Translations under genes and position numbers: made by a program
Notes under the pieces: generated by a model
Told to the model about the DNA's origin: nothing
What the model saw: only the letters and a program-made list of their open reading frames with translations
Database searches by the model: none
Source: Adiantum capillus-veneris
Lineage: Eukaryota > Streptophyta > Polypodiopsida > Polypodiales > Pteridaceae
Direction: 5' to 3'
DNA: 64,000 nucleotides
Assembly (NCBI GenBank): GCA_014529385.2
Contig: CM043950.1
Location: 156,459,545 to 156,523,544 of the forward strand
Shown: positions 26,506-37,454 of the stretch, piece after piece
How positions within the stretch are numbered: the first letter of the stretch is position 1
Layout of the letters: each line of letters begins with the position of its first letter

Positions 26506-27332
26506 CTAATCTCATCTCCTTAACCAAATCTATCTCTCTCACTCTTAGTAATTCATCCTCTCTACAAATTTTAGGTTCTCTTTGCTACAGGTACATCTCT
26601 CCCCGCAGTATCCTTATTGTCTACGGGCAAGAATAGAGCTTGGGAGGGAAAATTCTCATCTCTTCACTTCTCTCATATCTACATTTCTCACATACTATCC
26701 TAGATGAATAACGCACATGATGATCATTTCTATCGCTTTCACTCTGTACAATCTATTAGAATTAACGTATAGATTATCCATAAAATACACTTTCAACAAC
26801 ATATAGTGTTTCTCTTTGGCCCTGAAAGGCTCAATGAAATACTTCTATCACCGGATCCCATCATACTACCTCTCATAGACTATAATTTTTCTTTTGATGT
26901 AAGCGTAGTTATTTTGCTATGAACCAAGAGGATTTGTACACACAATTAATCCCAATCACTAGACAAAATATATATATTATGGTAAGCACAAAACTACAAT
27001 TCCAAAGAACAATTCGTAGCCTATTTGGTCATCTAAGATTGAATGCCATTAACTCATCCATTAACCCTTTCATATTACCCATGATACGATATGACCATAG
27101 CCTTGATGTTTTCATCTTCGTATTGTTTTGACATTCTCTTTTGCGTTCTTTCTTTGTGTGTGTAAATGCAAGAGAGAAAGAGTGAGTCTTCTTTGATTGC
27201 ACTTCTTTCCAAACCCTAGTCTTCATGGCATCTATGGTTTAACTCCTTCATATAGTTTTTGTTGAGTTCTCTCACAAACTCTCACAACCATAAGCCCGGT
27301 GCTTTCCTGGCAAGACCGCAAATTTCTCGACA
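25243..27332 (+). repeat. Element C 5' LTR
   Basis: Starts TGTCATACTGTGACACG and ends TCTCGACA. The TATA box (TATAAAAG) is at 26068-26075. It holds an (AT)n tract of about 86 bases (26416-26501). Small open frames inside recur in the 3' LTR and are not genes. Confidence 0.9.
26416..26501. repeat. (AT)n microsatellite in the element C 5' LTR
   Basis: About 43 AT units, against about 12 at the same place in the 3' LTR (43239-43262). This 62-base change explains nearly all of the LTR length difference. Confidence 0.95.
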
Positions 27333-27338
27333 TATTTT

Positions 27339-27356
27339 TGGTGAACCCAACGCGAA
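27339..27356 (+). other. Element C primer-binding site
   Basis: TGGTGAACCCAACGCGAA, six bases after the LTR end, is complementary to a tRNA 3' end with GGGTTCACCA. The tRNA is not identified. Confidence 0.6.
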
Positions 27357-27385
27357 TCTGCTAGGTTGAGAGTTTGTGGGTAACC

Positions 27386-28720
27386 ATGGGTGATCATGTT
27401 GAACAACAGGGTATGCATTTTGACCCAGCAACAATGCAAATGTTTCAAGCATTTGCAATGTTCATGCAACAACAACATTCTACTGAAAGAAGGGAGATTT
27501 CAGCAACGAAGGCCATACAAGCGGTCGTCAACAGAATGGATCAGTTCAATGGCAAAGATGTAACCAAGTACTTACGCGAGTATGTGAAGGAGATAGAGCT
27601 GCATCGCGTGTCAGAAGGTGAGATGATTCAAAGCTTTGAGCTAGTTGTTGCTCCAAAAATTAGGGAGCATGTTAGGGCAATTAAAGATGGGCATGGGAGA
27701 AATTGGGAAGAACTCAAAGTAGCTTTAAAGGAGGAATATTTCATGGAGGACTCGGAGAGAGTGACCAAAAGGACATTCTTAGAATGGGTAGTCAAGCCAA
27801 AGCAAGGACTATCAATAACAGAGCTACTTAGGGAATTTGAGCGGCGCTATGCACAACTCACTAGGACAGAAAGGGCCACACTAGATGCAGAGAAGACAGA
27901 TCTTTTCTTACAAGCTGCAGGTAAAGAGTTTCAAGAAAATTTGGAGCTTCTTCTTGAAGATAAATATGCTGAGCAAGGACTAAAGACCGACTGGAATGAG
28001 GTTGAAGGTGCTATCTCACTGCTTGTCAAACGACAAAGAAGAAGGGACAAGATGGTAGTAAACACTACAAGTCCTTCCACCTCAACTTCTGACAAAATGG
28101 TAAAGCCTACTTTTATTGCTCCTAAGTTTGATGATTCCATGCTAGATGAGCTTGTGAAGGGAATGCGTGACTTGAAGGTGAAGTTTGCAAAGCTTGAAGA
28201 AAAAGTCCAACCATCAGGGCCACTTCTTAGGCAAAGACAACAGCCCAAAGAAGGATTTGTTAATAGATGTATTTGGTGTGATAGTACAGACCATGTAAGA
28301 AGGGATTGTGATGATTTTAGTGATGCTTTGTCAAAAGATGTTGTCTTTTTTAAGGATGGTAAAATCCACTTAAGAGAGACAGGTCTACCCTTGAGAACTA
28401 ACTTCGGGAAGGGGGGAATGCAAACCTTAGTTGAAGATATGGCAACCAAGCGTGCCACCTCTTCAGTTGAGGCAGCTACTTATGGAGTAAAAATTGAACA
28501 TTTTTGTGATGAAGAGGTGAGTGACCATCATGGTCAAATTTGGCCAAATATCATGCAATTAGCTAAAAAGGGAAAGCTTACAAAAGAGATTCTACATAAA
28601 GCAGGTGATAGCATACATCTAGAAACAGGATGGAATGATCCAGTGGACTCATTGTCAGTGCATGCCTACATTACAAAATGCCAACAAAATGAGGCAATTG
28701 TAGAAGAGAAGCACAGACGT
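27386..28720 (+). CDS. Element C Gag with CCHC zinc knuckle (frame continues at 37455)
   Basis: The first ATG (27386) opens a Gag frame that stays open to the D insertion at 28720 and resumes in the same frame at 37455 once one ACGT duplication is counted. It has helical Gag sequence (YLREYVKEIELHRVSEGEM, TELLREFERRYAQLTRTER), a basic linker, and a zinc knuckle CIWCDSTDHVRRDC near 28270-28311. The distal part (ETGLPLRTNFGKGG) resembles the Gag tails of the fungal-type elements that the RT also recalls. Sequence after 28720 in the same frame is D LTR read-through. Confidence 0.8.
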
Positions 28721-29860
28721 TGTGAGCGGGATGAAAACACACACAGCGCCTCTATAACGACCCGACACACACTCTTGGGAAGATACACACACACACTATG
28801 GGGCACCACTCGGCTTACACAACACACCTGGCCGAGACAGGGAACACACCTCTGGAGTGAGAGGAGAGAGACTATCCACTTGCCCACTCCACACAAACAC
28901 ACACACACACACACACACCCAAAAACTCAGCTCAAAAGAGGAGAATTTCTGATGTTTAGATACAAATGAGCTTGGGCCAACACCAATGGGGCAAACAGCT
29001 CACACAATATGGGTAAAATAAGCTAGATACAATCACAAACTGGAGCAGAAACTTCGCTCATAGGAGAAACTTACACAGAAAAACAGCAGGAAAAGAGTGA
29101 GGAATTTGGCAAAATGGACAGCGCCATCGCGTCCGGAACGGCCCAAAACCCCAGTCTACAATGTCAAAGTGCTCAAATCCGACATCGGATGAGCAGTTTA
29201 CGGCCAAAACAGGCTCCAAAAACCCAAAAAACATACCTGCGGCTGTTCCTCCTCTCTTCTCCACGTTTTTTCTGGTCTTCTCTCAGTTTTTTCAGTTCCC
29301 ACACTTAGCTTTTTTAGTTGGTCACCCTTGGCCTTTTAGATGACCTCAAACGGACCCCGAACAGGCCAAAAACTGACCTCGCAGTGCATAGTTGTCACCT
29401 TTTTGCATCATTCGCACACTTGGCATTCAGCTTTTTTCCAATAATGCACCTCGCCATCACGTGAAGTGGCCCCAAAAAAAGGTCCTCATGATGACCTTTC
29501 TGCATAATTCTCACAAGCAAACACCCACGTTGTGTCTGTCCTCATCTGCGTGCAAATATTGACCTCGTTCGCCCTCCTGACGCCACTAGATGCCATCTGA
29601 CGCACCTGCTAACCTCACGTCGTCGGCCCACGGATAGCTTCCTCGAGAAGTTTTACGCGCTACCAACTCCTCCTTATTGTAGAAAAACACAATGGTACTA
29701 GTAATGATGAAAATCGATGCACTATGTACATGGTGTCCTACCTGTACACATGTGGGCCCACGTAACCACCTGGCTCTGGAAAATGGGCAATACTTTATTT
29801 GATGCACCATGCATGGGTATGTACATATGCGCAATCCCTTGCTCCAAAAAACTCCTGACA
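28721..29860 (-). repeat. Element D 3' LTR
   Basis: On the plus strand it runs from TGTGAGCGGG to CTCCTGACA. It contains a (CA)n run near 28894-28918. Reading frames inside it occur identically in the other LTR and are not genes. Confidence 0.95.
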
Positions 29861-29888
29861 TAATTTGCCCATCCCCTAGCCTGCTAGA

Positions 29889-32800
29889 TCATTCATGATC
29901 AGCAGCAGCAAAGAGCGATATGAGACTCGCCGCATCACATGTCTCCTCATCCTTCACCAACATTGGTTGCTCCACAGACAGTTCATCTTGCTCCACCATC
30001 ATCAATCTAGCATGATACAATTTAAGACGCAATCCATTTACCCTTGACTTATGTAGAACACCATCCAGGTTAGCCAGCTGATATGTGCCATTTGGAAAAC
30101 ACTCTACTACCTTGAAAGGGCCTTCCCACTTAATTTGAAACTTCTTTTGGAAGGTGTTGTCCAGCTTACTGTTGTAGCGCAAAACCAAGTCATGTTTCTT
30201 GATACCCTTACTTTTGACCTTTTCCTTTATCTTTGTCAAAGCCTTATCCTGCATCTGCCCATAATGCTCCAATGCGCTCATCCTATCCAACTGGACCTCT
30301 TGTAACTGCAAGAGCCTCTCTTTGAATGCATCACTAGGCGGCCCAAGCAACTTCTCTAACATCTTGACAGCAGGCAACTCTACCTCCACAGGCAATAGTG
30401 CTTCCTTTCCATACACCAAATGAAATGGAGTAAACCCTGTACCTGTCTTCACCGAAGTACGGTAAGCCCATAATGCACTAGGCAATTCCAAATCCCAATT
30501 CTTTCCTTGGTGCTCTGTCACTTTCGAAAGAATCTGTACCAACTCACCATTGAATCTTTCATTCAAGCCATTACACTGCGGGTAATAAGGAGTGGTATGC
30601 TGGTGCCTAATCTTCATCTTTGCACATAAAAAATCTAGCAGTTTAGCTCTAAAGCCAGGCCCCTTATCTGAAAGTAACTCCAGTGGCACCCCAAACTTGC
30701 AACATATTTCATCATACACAAATTTTGCCACATCCTTTGCAGTGATCTGTTTTACTGCTATAGCCTCTGCCCATCTGGAGAGATAGTCCACTGCCGTCAA
30801 AATATAGCTTTTGCCCCTGCTTGTGATAGGTAACGGGCCTATTGCATCAATTCCCCACTTTTCAAACACATGAAACGCCATAATGGTTTTTCGTAGCTCT
30901 GGCTTCAACACTCTCTTCCCAAATGCTTGACACCTATTGCAAGACCTACACCAATGGTGAACATCCTTGTGCAAACTAGGCCATACATACCCCTCTTGCA
31001 AAATCTTATGCAAGGTGATCTTTAGAGCAAAATGGCCACCACATGTGCCTTCGTGATTCTCTTCCAACACTCTGTAAAGCTCCTCCCGCCAAGGTACACG
31101 TCTCAACACGAGATCAGCCCCTTTCATGTATAAGACATCACCAATCAATTTGTACCTGTATGCTCTACGCACAAAGCCATACTTCTTAGACTTCTGAATC
31201 TCCTTTGGAATGATTCCTGTTAGCAAAAACTCCTCTTCTTGAGCCAAACTTTCCCGGCCATGATAAAGAGGTAAAGTGGTCCTCAACACAAATAGCTCCC
31301 CAATCATGCCTTGAGCTGCTTCATGTGCCTCTCCATTTAGAGCACGTTCAATGTGTCTGATACTCCATGCTTCAAACTTTTTTAACAGGACTTTAATTCT
31401 GAAGCACATTTCCTTCAATGAGGTGTTCTTGCTCTTCCACACACCCAACACTTGCTTCACCACTAACAAGGCATCACCTTTTATGCTCAACCTTCGAGCC
31501 CCATGCTTCAAACAAATGTGTAATCCGGCTTCCAATGTAGCATATTCAGCCTCATTGTTACTATGAGCATCCAATTTGAACCCTCTCTTGCATACTAGCT
31601 TCCCCTCTGGATCATAAAGTGCTATACCCCCTGAAGCTGCATCGTGGCTCTTTCTGTATGAACCATCAAAGAACAACACATGTGCATTGCTGATCTGTGG
31701 CACTTCTTCAACTACCTTTCTCACCACCTCTTCCTTAACAATAAGAGGATTCTCCTTGTAGGTCAACAAATCAGCTAAGGTAGCCCTTGTACTATCTTCC
31801 ACTAGAAAAGAGAACTCAAACTCTTGCAGCTCAATTACCCATTTCTTCACCACATTTGACATGTTAATACCATTAATTAACTGTGGCAAAAAGGCATAAC
31901 TCGTCAAGAAAACAAAAGGCCGTGGTAGCAAGTAATGACGAAATCGTCGACAAGCAAATATTACACTGGCCATCACTAGCTCTACTTCCGATAACTTTCT
32001 CTCCGCTACCAACTTCACTCGGCTTGCACAATACACTGGCCTCATATAATGGCTGCCCTTCCCCTTTTGCAATAGCATGGCTCCAATGGCATCATCCCCT
32101 ACTGATGGATTTACATAAAAAACTTTCTCCCAATCAGGAGCCTGCATGGCTGACAACCCCCCTAACACCTCTTTCACCTCTTGAAACACTTCTTCACATT
32201 TGTCATCCCATTGCAATGGATCATGCTTTGCCACTTGCTGTAATGGATAAAGAAGCTGTGAAGACAATGGAATAAACCGTGCCATGTACTTCACTTTGTG
32301 TATAAAGGTTGCCAACTGCTTCGTACTCATAGGTGATGGAAGAAGAATAATAGACTTCACCTTATCTGGATCAGCCTCAATGCCATTTTCTGACACCATA
32401 TGGCCCAATAACTTCACCCTTGGTTGTGCTAGATGACATTTCTTTGGATTTAGTTGTCCTCCACATTCATCATATCGAGCGAATACCATCTGCAGCTTCT
32501 CATGGTGTTCAGCCCTACTGCTATAGACACAGAAGTCATCCATAAAAGCTTTAACACAACTACCAATGAATGGTTCCAACACCCAATTTGCTCTCTCTTG
32601 ATAGAAGGAAGGTCCATTTGACAACCCAAACGGCAATACTGTGTAGCAATAGCAGCCCCATGGCGTAATGAAAGTTGTCTTTGTGCGGTCTTTAAGAGCA
32701 ATCTTCAATTGAAAATAGCCTGAAAAACCATCACACACACTGTACCTCTCATAACCTGCCACTGAATCCAAGATCTGATCGATGAATGGAAGAGGATATG

Positions 32801-34592
32801 GGTTCTTCTTAGTGACTGCGTTTAAGGGTTTAAAATCCACACAAATTCTCCACTTCCCATCCTTCTTTGGACTGACTACAACTGGACTCACCCATTCTGT
32901 GGTCTCCACTGGAACTATGAACCCTGCCTTCAATAACTTGTCCACCTCTACCCGCAAGGCTTCCATTTGCTCTTGACCCATCCTTCTTAGCCTTTGACGC
33001 ACTGGCTTAGCACCTTCTTTCAGCTCTATATGCATCTCTTCACCCTTGAACCCTCTGATCTCTTCATATGAAGTAATGAACAAATCAGGAAAACTAGCCA
33101 GCATATGCAAAAATATATCCTTCTCCATAGCTGAGAGGTCTCCACTAATCATTTGCGTCATTAATTCTTGCTTCTTTGACAACTCAACTTTGGTTTGCAT
33201 CAGCCCTTCAATCACTTCATAAGGCCCTTCACTTTCATCTTCAACCTGATTCGCAAATGCAACTAAACCAATCTCCTGAATTTCTTTGTCCATCAAAAGA
33301 AATGCAACATCAGCATCCTCATCACTGCTGGTAGTGCTATCACTATCCTCATCTGTCACCGTGGAAGAGTCTTCATCACTAGACTCATCCTCATCTTCAT
33401 AAATCTCCTCTAATCGTTTCCGTGTGTCCATATTATAAAGCTTCTTGGTACCTGTCTTTCCATAGAGGCTAATCGTACCATGTCGCCAATCTTGAACAGC
33501 TCCCACTGCACGTAACCATGGTCTGCCCAGTATAATAGGATATGCTCCCAACCCTGCTGGCATCACATGAAAATCAACCACTGCCTTTGCATCATATGCC
33601 TCCACTTCTAAGCTCTTTACAACACCCAAGCATTTTACTTTTTGATGGTTTGCCAATCTGATCCGAAAACCTGACACCCCAGCCACTGTGAGACCCATCT
33701 TCTCAACGCATGAGTGTGTTATGATGCATATTTGGGCTCCGCCATCCACATAACCTTGTCCCAAATTTTTCCTTTTATGCCACACATCTACTATTGGACA
33801 AATGTCTGGTAGCTCATCCATTGCCAACACCTTTACTGAACCTCTCTCTGGCTCTTTCTCCATTGGGTTAACCATCCTCTTCCACTGTCGCTTTAGTTTA
33901 GGAACCATTTCTATGAGCTGCCCAAAAGTAACATCTGCCTTCCTGCTCGTCAGATCCTCCTTCAAGTCATAGCTTAATTGCCCATCCCCTAGTGGAAAAT
34001 CTGAAACATGAAACTTTCGACGAGCTCTCCTTTTCCTCTTGGCCTTGACATCCTCGCCTTCATGGCTCTTTCCTTTCTTCTTACTAGGACCTGGGGCACT
34101 TCTTCCTTCCTTTTCCTCTGTGGTCCTCTTCCCAATAGGCATCACTAATGTATCCTCTAGCTTTGATGCCTTCTCCAAGGTGACTCCACTTAGCACTTTT
34201 GCCTTTCCCTTTTCCTCCTGGGTCAGACCACTAGCTCCTTCGTCTCCCTTAATTTCGATGCCATAATCATTTGATCTAGTTAGCACCTGTCTTGGCAATG
34301 GATACATGTCTCCCCCCATCCTTGTTGGCTTATCACATTGCGGGCTGATGTGACCCAACTCTCCACAATTATAACATGTGGGCGTCTGCCTCCAAAACCT
34401 ACCATTGCTTTGTCCAACACCATTCCTAGGCCTTTCTTCACCTCCTGGCTGATTTGCAAACCGCCCTCGACTTCGATTATTTCCCACTTGACCTAGCATG
34501 TTTAGGCTGAGATTCTTCATCAAATCAACCACTTGCCTCATGTCTTGCCTTAGGCCATCATCTTGCACTGCTGTAGTGACCACTGCTGGCAT
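29889..34592 (-). CDS. Element D pol polyprotein: zinc knuckle, protease, RT, RNase H, second RNase H, integrase
   Basis: A 1567-residue open frame from ATG 34590-34592. In order: CCHC knuckle CYNCGELGHISPQC (residues 73-86); retropepsin with D-G-G-A (about 283-286) and IILGRPWL; an acidic linker (about 400-430); RT with WRICVDFKPLN, FGLSNGPSF and catalytic KAFMDDF (about 681-687); RNase H (about 800-900); a second, archaeal-type RNase H with FFDGSYRKSHDAASGG and SNNEAEYATLEAGL (about 980-1100); integrase with the HHCC finger and D,D,E residues in GIDAIGP, LLSDKGPGF and NGLNERFNGE; and a C-terminal chromodomain-free tail (YNSKLDNTFQKKFQIKWEGP). The second RNase H marks the Tat lineage. It shares a frame with gag, separated by one TAG. 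Confidence 0.95.
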   Translation of the reverse strand: MPAVVTTAVQDDGLRQDMRQVVDLMKNLSLNMLGQVGNNRSRGRFANQPGGEERPRNGVGQSNGRFWRQTPTCYNCGELGHISPQCDKPTRMGGDMYPLPRQVLTRSNDYGIEIKGDEGASGLTQEEKGKAKVLSGVTLEKASKLEDTLVMPIGKRTTEEKEGRSAPGPSKKKGKSHEGEDVKAKRKRRARRKFHVSDFPLGDGQLSYDLKEDLTSRKADVTFGQLIEMVPKLKRQWKRMVNPMEKEPERGSVKVLAMDELPDICPIVDVWHKRKNLGQGYVDGGAQICIITHSCVEKMGLTVAGVSGFRIRLANHQKVKCLGVVKSLEVEAYDAKAVVDFHVMPAGLGAYPIILGRPWLRAVGAVQDWRHGTISLYGKTGTKKLYNMDTRKRLEEIYEDEDESSDEDSSTVTDEDSDSTTSSDEDADVAFLLMDKEIQEIGLVAFANQVEDESEGPYEVIEGLMQTKVELSKKQELMTQMISGDLSAMEKDIFLHMLASFPDLFITSYEEIRGFKGEEMHIELKEGAKPVRQRLRRMGQEQMEALRVEVDKLLKAGFIVPVETTEWVSPVVVSPKKDGKWRICVDFKPLNAVTKKNPYPLPFIDQILDSVAGYERYSVCDGFSGYFQLKIALKDRTKTTFITPWGCYCYTVLPFGLSNGPSFYQERANWVLEPFIGSCVKAFMDDFCVYSSRAEHHEKLQMVFARYDECGGQLNPKKCHLAQPRVKLLGHMVSENGIEADPDKVKSIILLPSPMSTKQLATFIHKVKYMARFIPLSSQLLYPLQQVAKHDPLQWDDKCEEVFQEVKEVLGGLSAMQAPDWEKVFYVNPSVGDDAIGAMLLQKGKGSHYMRPVYCASRVKLVAERKLSEVELVMASVIFACRRFRHYLLPRPFVFLTSYAFLPQLINGINMSNVVKKWVIELQEFEFSFLVEDSTRATLADLLTYKENPLIVKEEVVRKVVEEVPQISNAHVLFFDGSYRKSHDAASGGIALYDPEGKLVCKRGFKLDAHSNNEAEYATLEAGLHICLKHGARRLSIKGDALLVVKQVLGVWKSKNTSLKEMCFRIKVLLKKFEAWSIRHIERALNGEAHEAAQGMIGELFVLRTTLPLYHGRESLAQEEEFLLTGIIPKEIQKSKKYGFVRRAYRYKLIGDVLYMKGADLVLRRVPWREELYRVLEENHEGTCGGHFALKITLHKILQEGYVWPSLHKDVHHWCRSCNRCQAFGKRVLKPELRKTIMAFHVFEKWGIDAIGPLPITSRGKSYILTAVDYLSRWAEAIAVKQITAKDVAKFVYDEICCKFGVPLELLSDKGPGFRAKLLDFLCAKMKIRHQHTTPYYPQCNGLNERFNGELVQILSKVTEHQGKNWDLELPSALWAYRTSVKTGTGFTPFHLVYGKEALLPVEVELPAVKMLEKLLGPPSDAFKERLLQLQEVQLDRMSALEHYGQMQDKALTKIKEKVKSKGIKKHDLVLRYNSKLDNTFQKKFQIKWEGPFKVVECFPNGTYQLANLDGVLHKSRVNGLRLKLYHARLMMVEQDELSVEQPMLVKDEETCDAASLISLFAAADHE

Positions 34593-34595
34593 AAC

Positions 34596-35240
34596 CTAAG
34601 TAGTAACAGGAACCACTGGTTCATGATGAACCCCTGACATGCGCCCTTGTAAAGACTCTATAGGCTGAAATTCAGACCTCATTGGCAAAGACTCCACCCC
34701 TAGCTGGCTCATTTTCCTCAGCTTCCACTCTTTGTTCCTTGCTACCTCTAGTGCATCCTCATATGTCCTAGGCTTCTTTAGCTCCACTCTCCAACGTATA
34801 TTCTCCCAAAGACCAGCCAAGAACCTGTCCTTCTTCATCATGTCCGGCGGGGGTACCTGTGGTGCTAAAGCCTTGCACATTCGCTCCCATGCCAATGAAA
34901 ACTTACGTATGTACGCATCTACTGGCTCACCTTCCTTTTGCACCAAAGCCTGTACTTCTTGCCACACTTTGTCAGGATCGTCTATCTTCACAAACTCCAC
35001 TTCCAACCCATGTCGTAGATTGTCCCAACTCAACCTTACAGGTGGATCAGGTACACGCAACTCCTCTTCAAACGCTTTAGACCAAACTCGTGCATCACTC
35101 TTCAAACAAATTTGGAGAAGGCGTAACATTTGCGTAGGGTCATGAATCTGGTTGCTAATGCAGGCAACCTCCATCTTTTCCAGAAAGTCCTCCACATCTT
35201 CATCACTTCTTCCATGAAACTCCGGATAAGAGAAAGCCAT
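34596..35240 (-). CDS. Element D Gag
   Basis: ATG 35238-35240 opens a 214-residue frame ending TAG 34596-34598. It has FSYPEFHGRSDEDVEDFLEK, RLLQICLKSDARVWSKAF and MMKKDRFLAGLWENIRWR, a standard gypsy Gag core related to the Gag of element B. The next codon but one after the TAG is the pol ATG, in the same frame. So the pair is either a Gag-stop-Pol arrangement expressed by read-through or a single long frame with a nonsense change. The knuckle lies at the start of the pol frame, favouring one ancestral Gag-Pol frame. Confidence 0.9.
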   Translation of the reverse strand: MAFSYPEFHGRSDEDVEDFLEKMEVACISNQIHDPTQMLRLLQICLKSDARVWSKAFEEELRVPDPPVRLSWDNLRHGLEVEFVKIDDPDKVWQEVQALVQKEGEPVDAYIRKFSLAWERMCKALAPQVPPPDMMKKDRFLAGLWENIRWRVELKKPRTYEDALEVARNKEWKLRKMSQLGVESLPMRSEFQPIESLQGRMSGVHHEPVVPVTT

Positions 35241-36283
35241 GGCTAGAGAACCCCTTCAAACACACGTGCAAGAACCCAAAACTTTTCACTACCCAATCCC
35301 CAGAAACTTCAATGGAGCTCAGCTTTAGATGAGAACAAACACATGCACATCAAATGAGTTTTCATAGTTGATCATCGGAATTACAACAGGCAAAGGACAT
35401 TCCAGGATCTCTCTCAATCTTCTTGGCCCAAACATAAAGACTATGCGCTGCTAGAAAAAGATCTTCCTGGACACATGAACATCAATCTGAATTCTTTGAG
35501 TTAAATGAAAAGGAGTGAACTGAGGGCCATTTTGATCATCCATTAAAGCCAACCATGAAGCTCCCAAGAAGGCACACCTGACTCAACCTCTGATTTTGCC
35601 AAAATTTCAGCAGCATAACAGCATAAATGGCTCAAAATACCAAAAAACCAGCCATCATAACTTGGGAAAATTTCGACAGAGTTTCCCCAGAAGTAGAGCA
35701 GTAGGAACCCAAAATATAGACTGTCTATGTATGCATAAACTGTCAACAATAGAACCCGAGCATCAAGTAGGAATCACTAGTACATAGCCTATGGCGAGGT
35801 CACGAAAAGGGTGCTCCAGCTACCTGTATCACCGAAAGGATCTCCACATTTGAGAATCCCCCAGCTCAATAAAAACCTCACGCTATCGACCCTCACACGA
35901 AGGCTAATGCAAATCGCATATAGTCAAGTCTCAGAAATGACTATCTTCCAGACCAAGTCTCAGAAATGGCTGGGACTGCCAAATACAACCAAGTATGGCT
36001 CCACAAATGCGTACAATGGCAGTTTCCACAAGTAACGTACAATCCAGCAGACAATGCGCTCAAATAGGCGCCAAGTGATGCATACCCACAACAACTGCAA
36101 GTGACATCACTGCTAGTATATCACTGTACTCCAGCTACCTGTACCTGTGTGAATCACCTGTACCTGTACGTGTCCCTATCTCTATAACCTATAACCTGTA
36201 ACCTGTAATCTGTAATCTACAACCTGCAACCTGTAATCCCGAAGCTCGAAGCTCGAAGCTCGAAGCAGAAGGTACTCGAAGAA
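35241..36283 (-). other. Element D 5' leader with short direct repeats
   Basis: About 1 kb between PBS and gag ATG, without a convincing ORF. Near the PBS lie imperfect copies of CCTGTAA (36184-36237) and three and a half copies of GAAGCTC (36241-36266). Repeats next to the PBS could be part of the packaging or dimerisation signal; that is inference. Confidence 0.6.
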
Positions 36284-36303
36284 GATCCTCAGTGGGGGCA
36301 CCA
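36284..36303 (-). other. Element D primer-binding site
   Basis: Read on minus it is TGGTGCCCCCACTGAGGATC, six bases inside the 5' LTR. Its first 18 bases match the element B site. Confidence 0.8.
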
Positions 36304-36309
36304 AAAGAA

Positions 36310-37450
36310 TGTGAGCGGGATGAAAACACACACAGCGCCTCTATAACGACCCAACACACACTCTTGGGAAGATACACACACACACTATGGGGCACCACTC
36401 GGCTTACACAACACACCTGGCCGAGACAGGGAACACACCTCTGGAGTGAGAGGAGAGAGACTATCCACTTGCCCACTCCACACAAACACACACACACACA
36501 CACACACCCAAAAACTCAGCTCAAAAGAGGAGAATTTCTGATGTTTAGATACAAATGAGCTTGGGCCAACACCAATGGGGCAAACAGCTCACACAATATG
36601 GGTAAAATAAGCCAGATACAATCACAAACTGGAGCAGAAACTTCACTCATAGGAGAAACTTACACAGAAAAACAACAGGAAAAGAGTGAGGAATTTGGCA
36701 AAATGGACAGCACCATCTCGTCCGGAACGGCCCAAAACCCCAGTCTACAATGTCAAAGTGCTCAAATCCGACATCGGATGAGCAGTTTACGGCCAAAACA
36801 GGCTCCAATAACCCAAAAAACACACCTGCGGCTGTTCCTCCTCTCTTCTCCACGTTTTTTCTGGTCTTCTCTCAGTTTTTTCAGTTCCCACACTTAGCTT
36901 TTTTAGTTGGGCATCCTTGGCCTTTTAGATGACCTCAAACGGACCCCGAACAGGCCAAAAACTGACCTCGCAGTGCATAGTTGTCACCTTTTTGCATCAT
37001 TCGCACACTTGGCACTCAGCTTTTTTTCAATAATGCACCTCGCCATCACGTGAAGTGGCCCCAAAAAAAGGTCCTCATGATGACCTTTCTGCATAATTCT
37101 CAGAAGCAAACACCCACGTTGTGTCTGTCCTCATCTGCGTGCAAATATTGACCTCGTTCGCCCTCCTGACGCCACTAGATGCCATCTGACGCACCTGCTA
37201 ACCTCACGTCGTCGGCCCGCGGATAGCTTCCTCGAGAAGTTTTACGCGCTACCAACTCCTCCTTATTGTAGAAAAACACAATGGTACTAGTAATGATGAA
37301 AATCGATGCACTATGTACATGGTGTCCTACCTGTACACATGTGGGCCCCACATAACCACCTGGCTCTGGAAAATGGGCAATACTTTATTTGATGCACCAT
37401 GCATGGGTATGTACATATGCGCAATCCCTTGCTCCAAAAAACTCCTGACA
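36310..37450 (-). repeat. Element D 5' LTR
   Basis: Near-identical direct copy of 28721-29860, ending next to the ACGT duplication at 37451-37454. Confidence 0.95.
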
Positions 37451-37454
37451 ACGT

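Larger units (their letters stand above)
28721..37450 (-). mobile_element. Element D: nearly intact Tat-type Ty3/gypsy retrotransposon, 8.7 kb
   Basis: LTRs 28721-29860 and 36310-37450 (1140 and 1141 bp) differ by about 15 substitutions and one single-base indel by eye, so it is young. It carries PBS, a long leader, gag, and one open pol frame with zinc knuckle, protease, RT, two RNase H domains and integrase. ACGT flanks both sides (28717-28720 and 37451-37454). Removing D with one ACGT restores the element C frame exactly, which a 5-bp duplication would not. Confidence 0.95.

Noticed and set aside
26215-27226. 60-72 codon ORFs in element C LTRs (also 43038-43987)
   Set aside because: Same sequence in both LTRs, no family match; promoter and leader sequence is the simpler reading.
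28666-29343. Small ORFs in element D LTRs (also at 36189-36932)
   Set aside because: They recur in both LTRs, overlap on both strands and carry no domain; they are LTR sequence.
29889-37450. Endogenous pararetrovirus
   Set aside because: Element D has integrase, LTRs and target duplications; there is no movement or coat protein.
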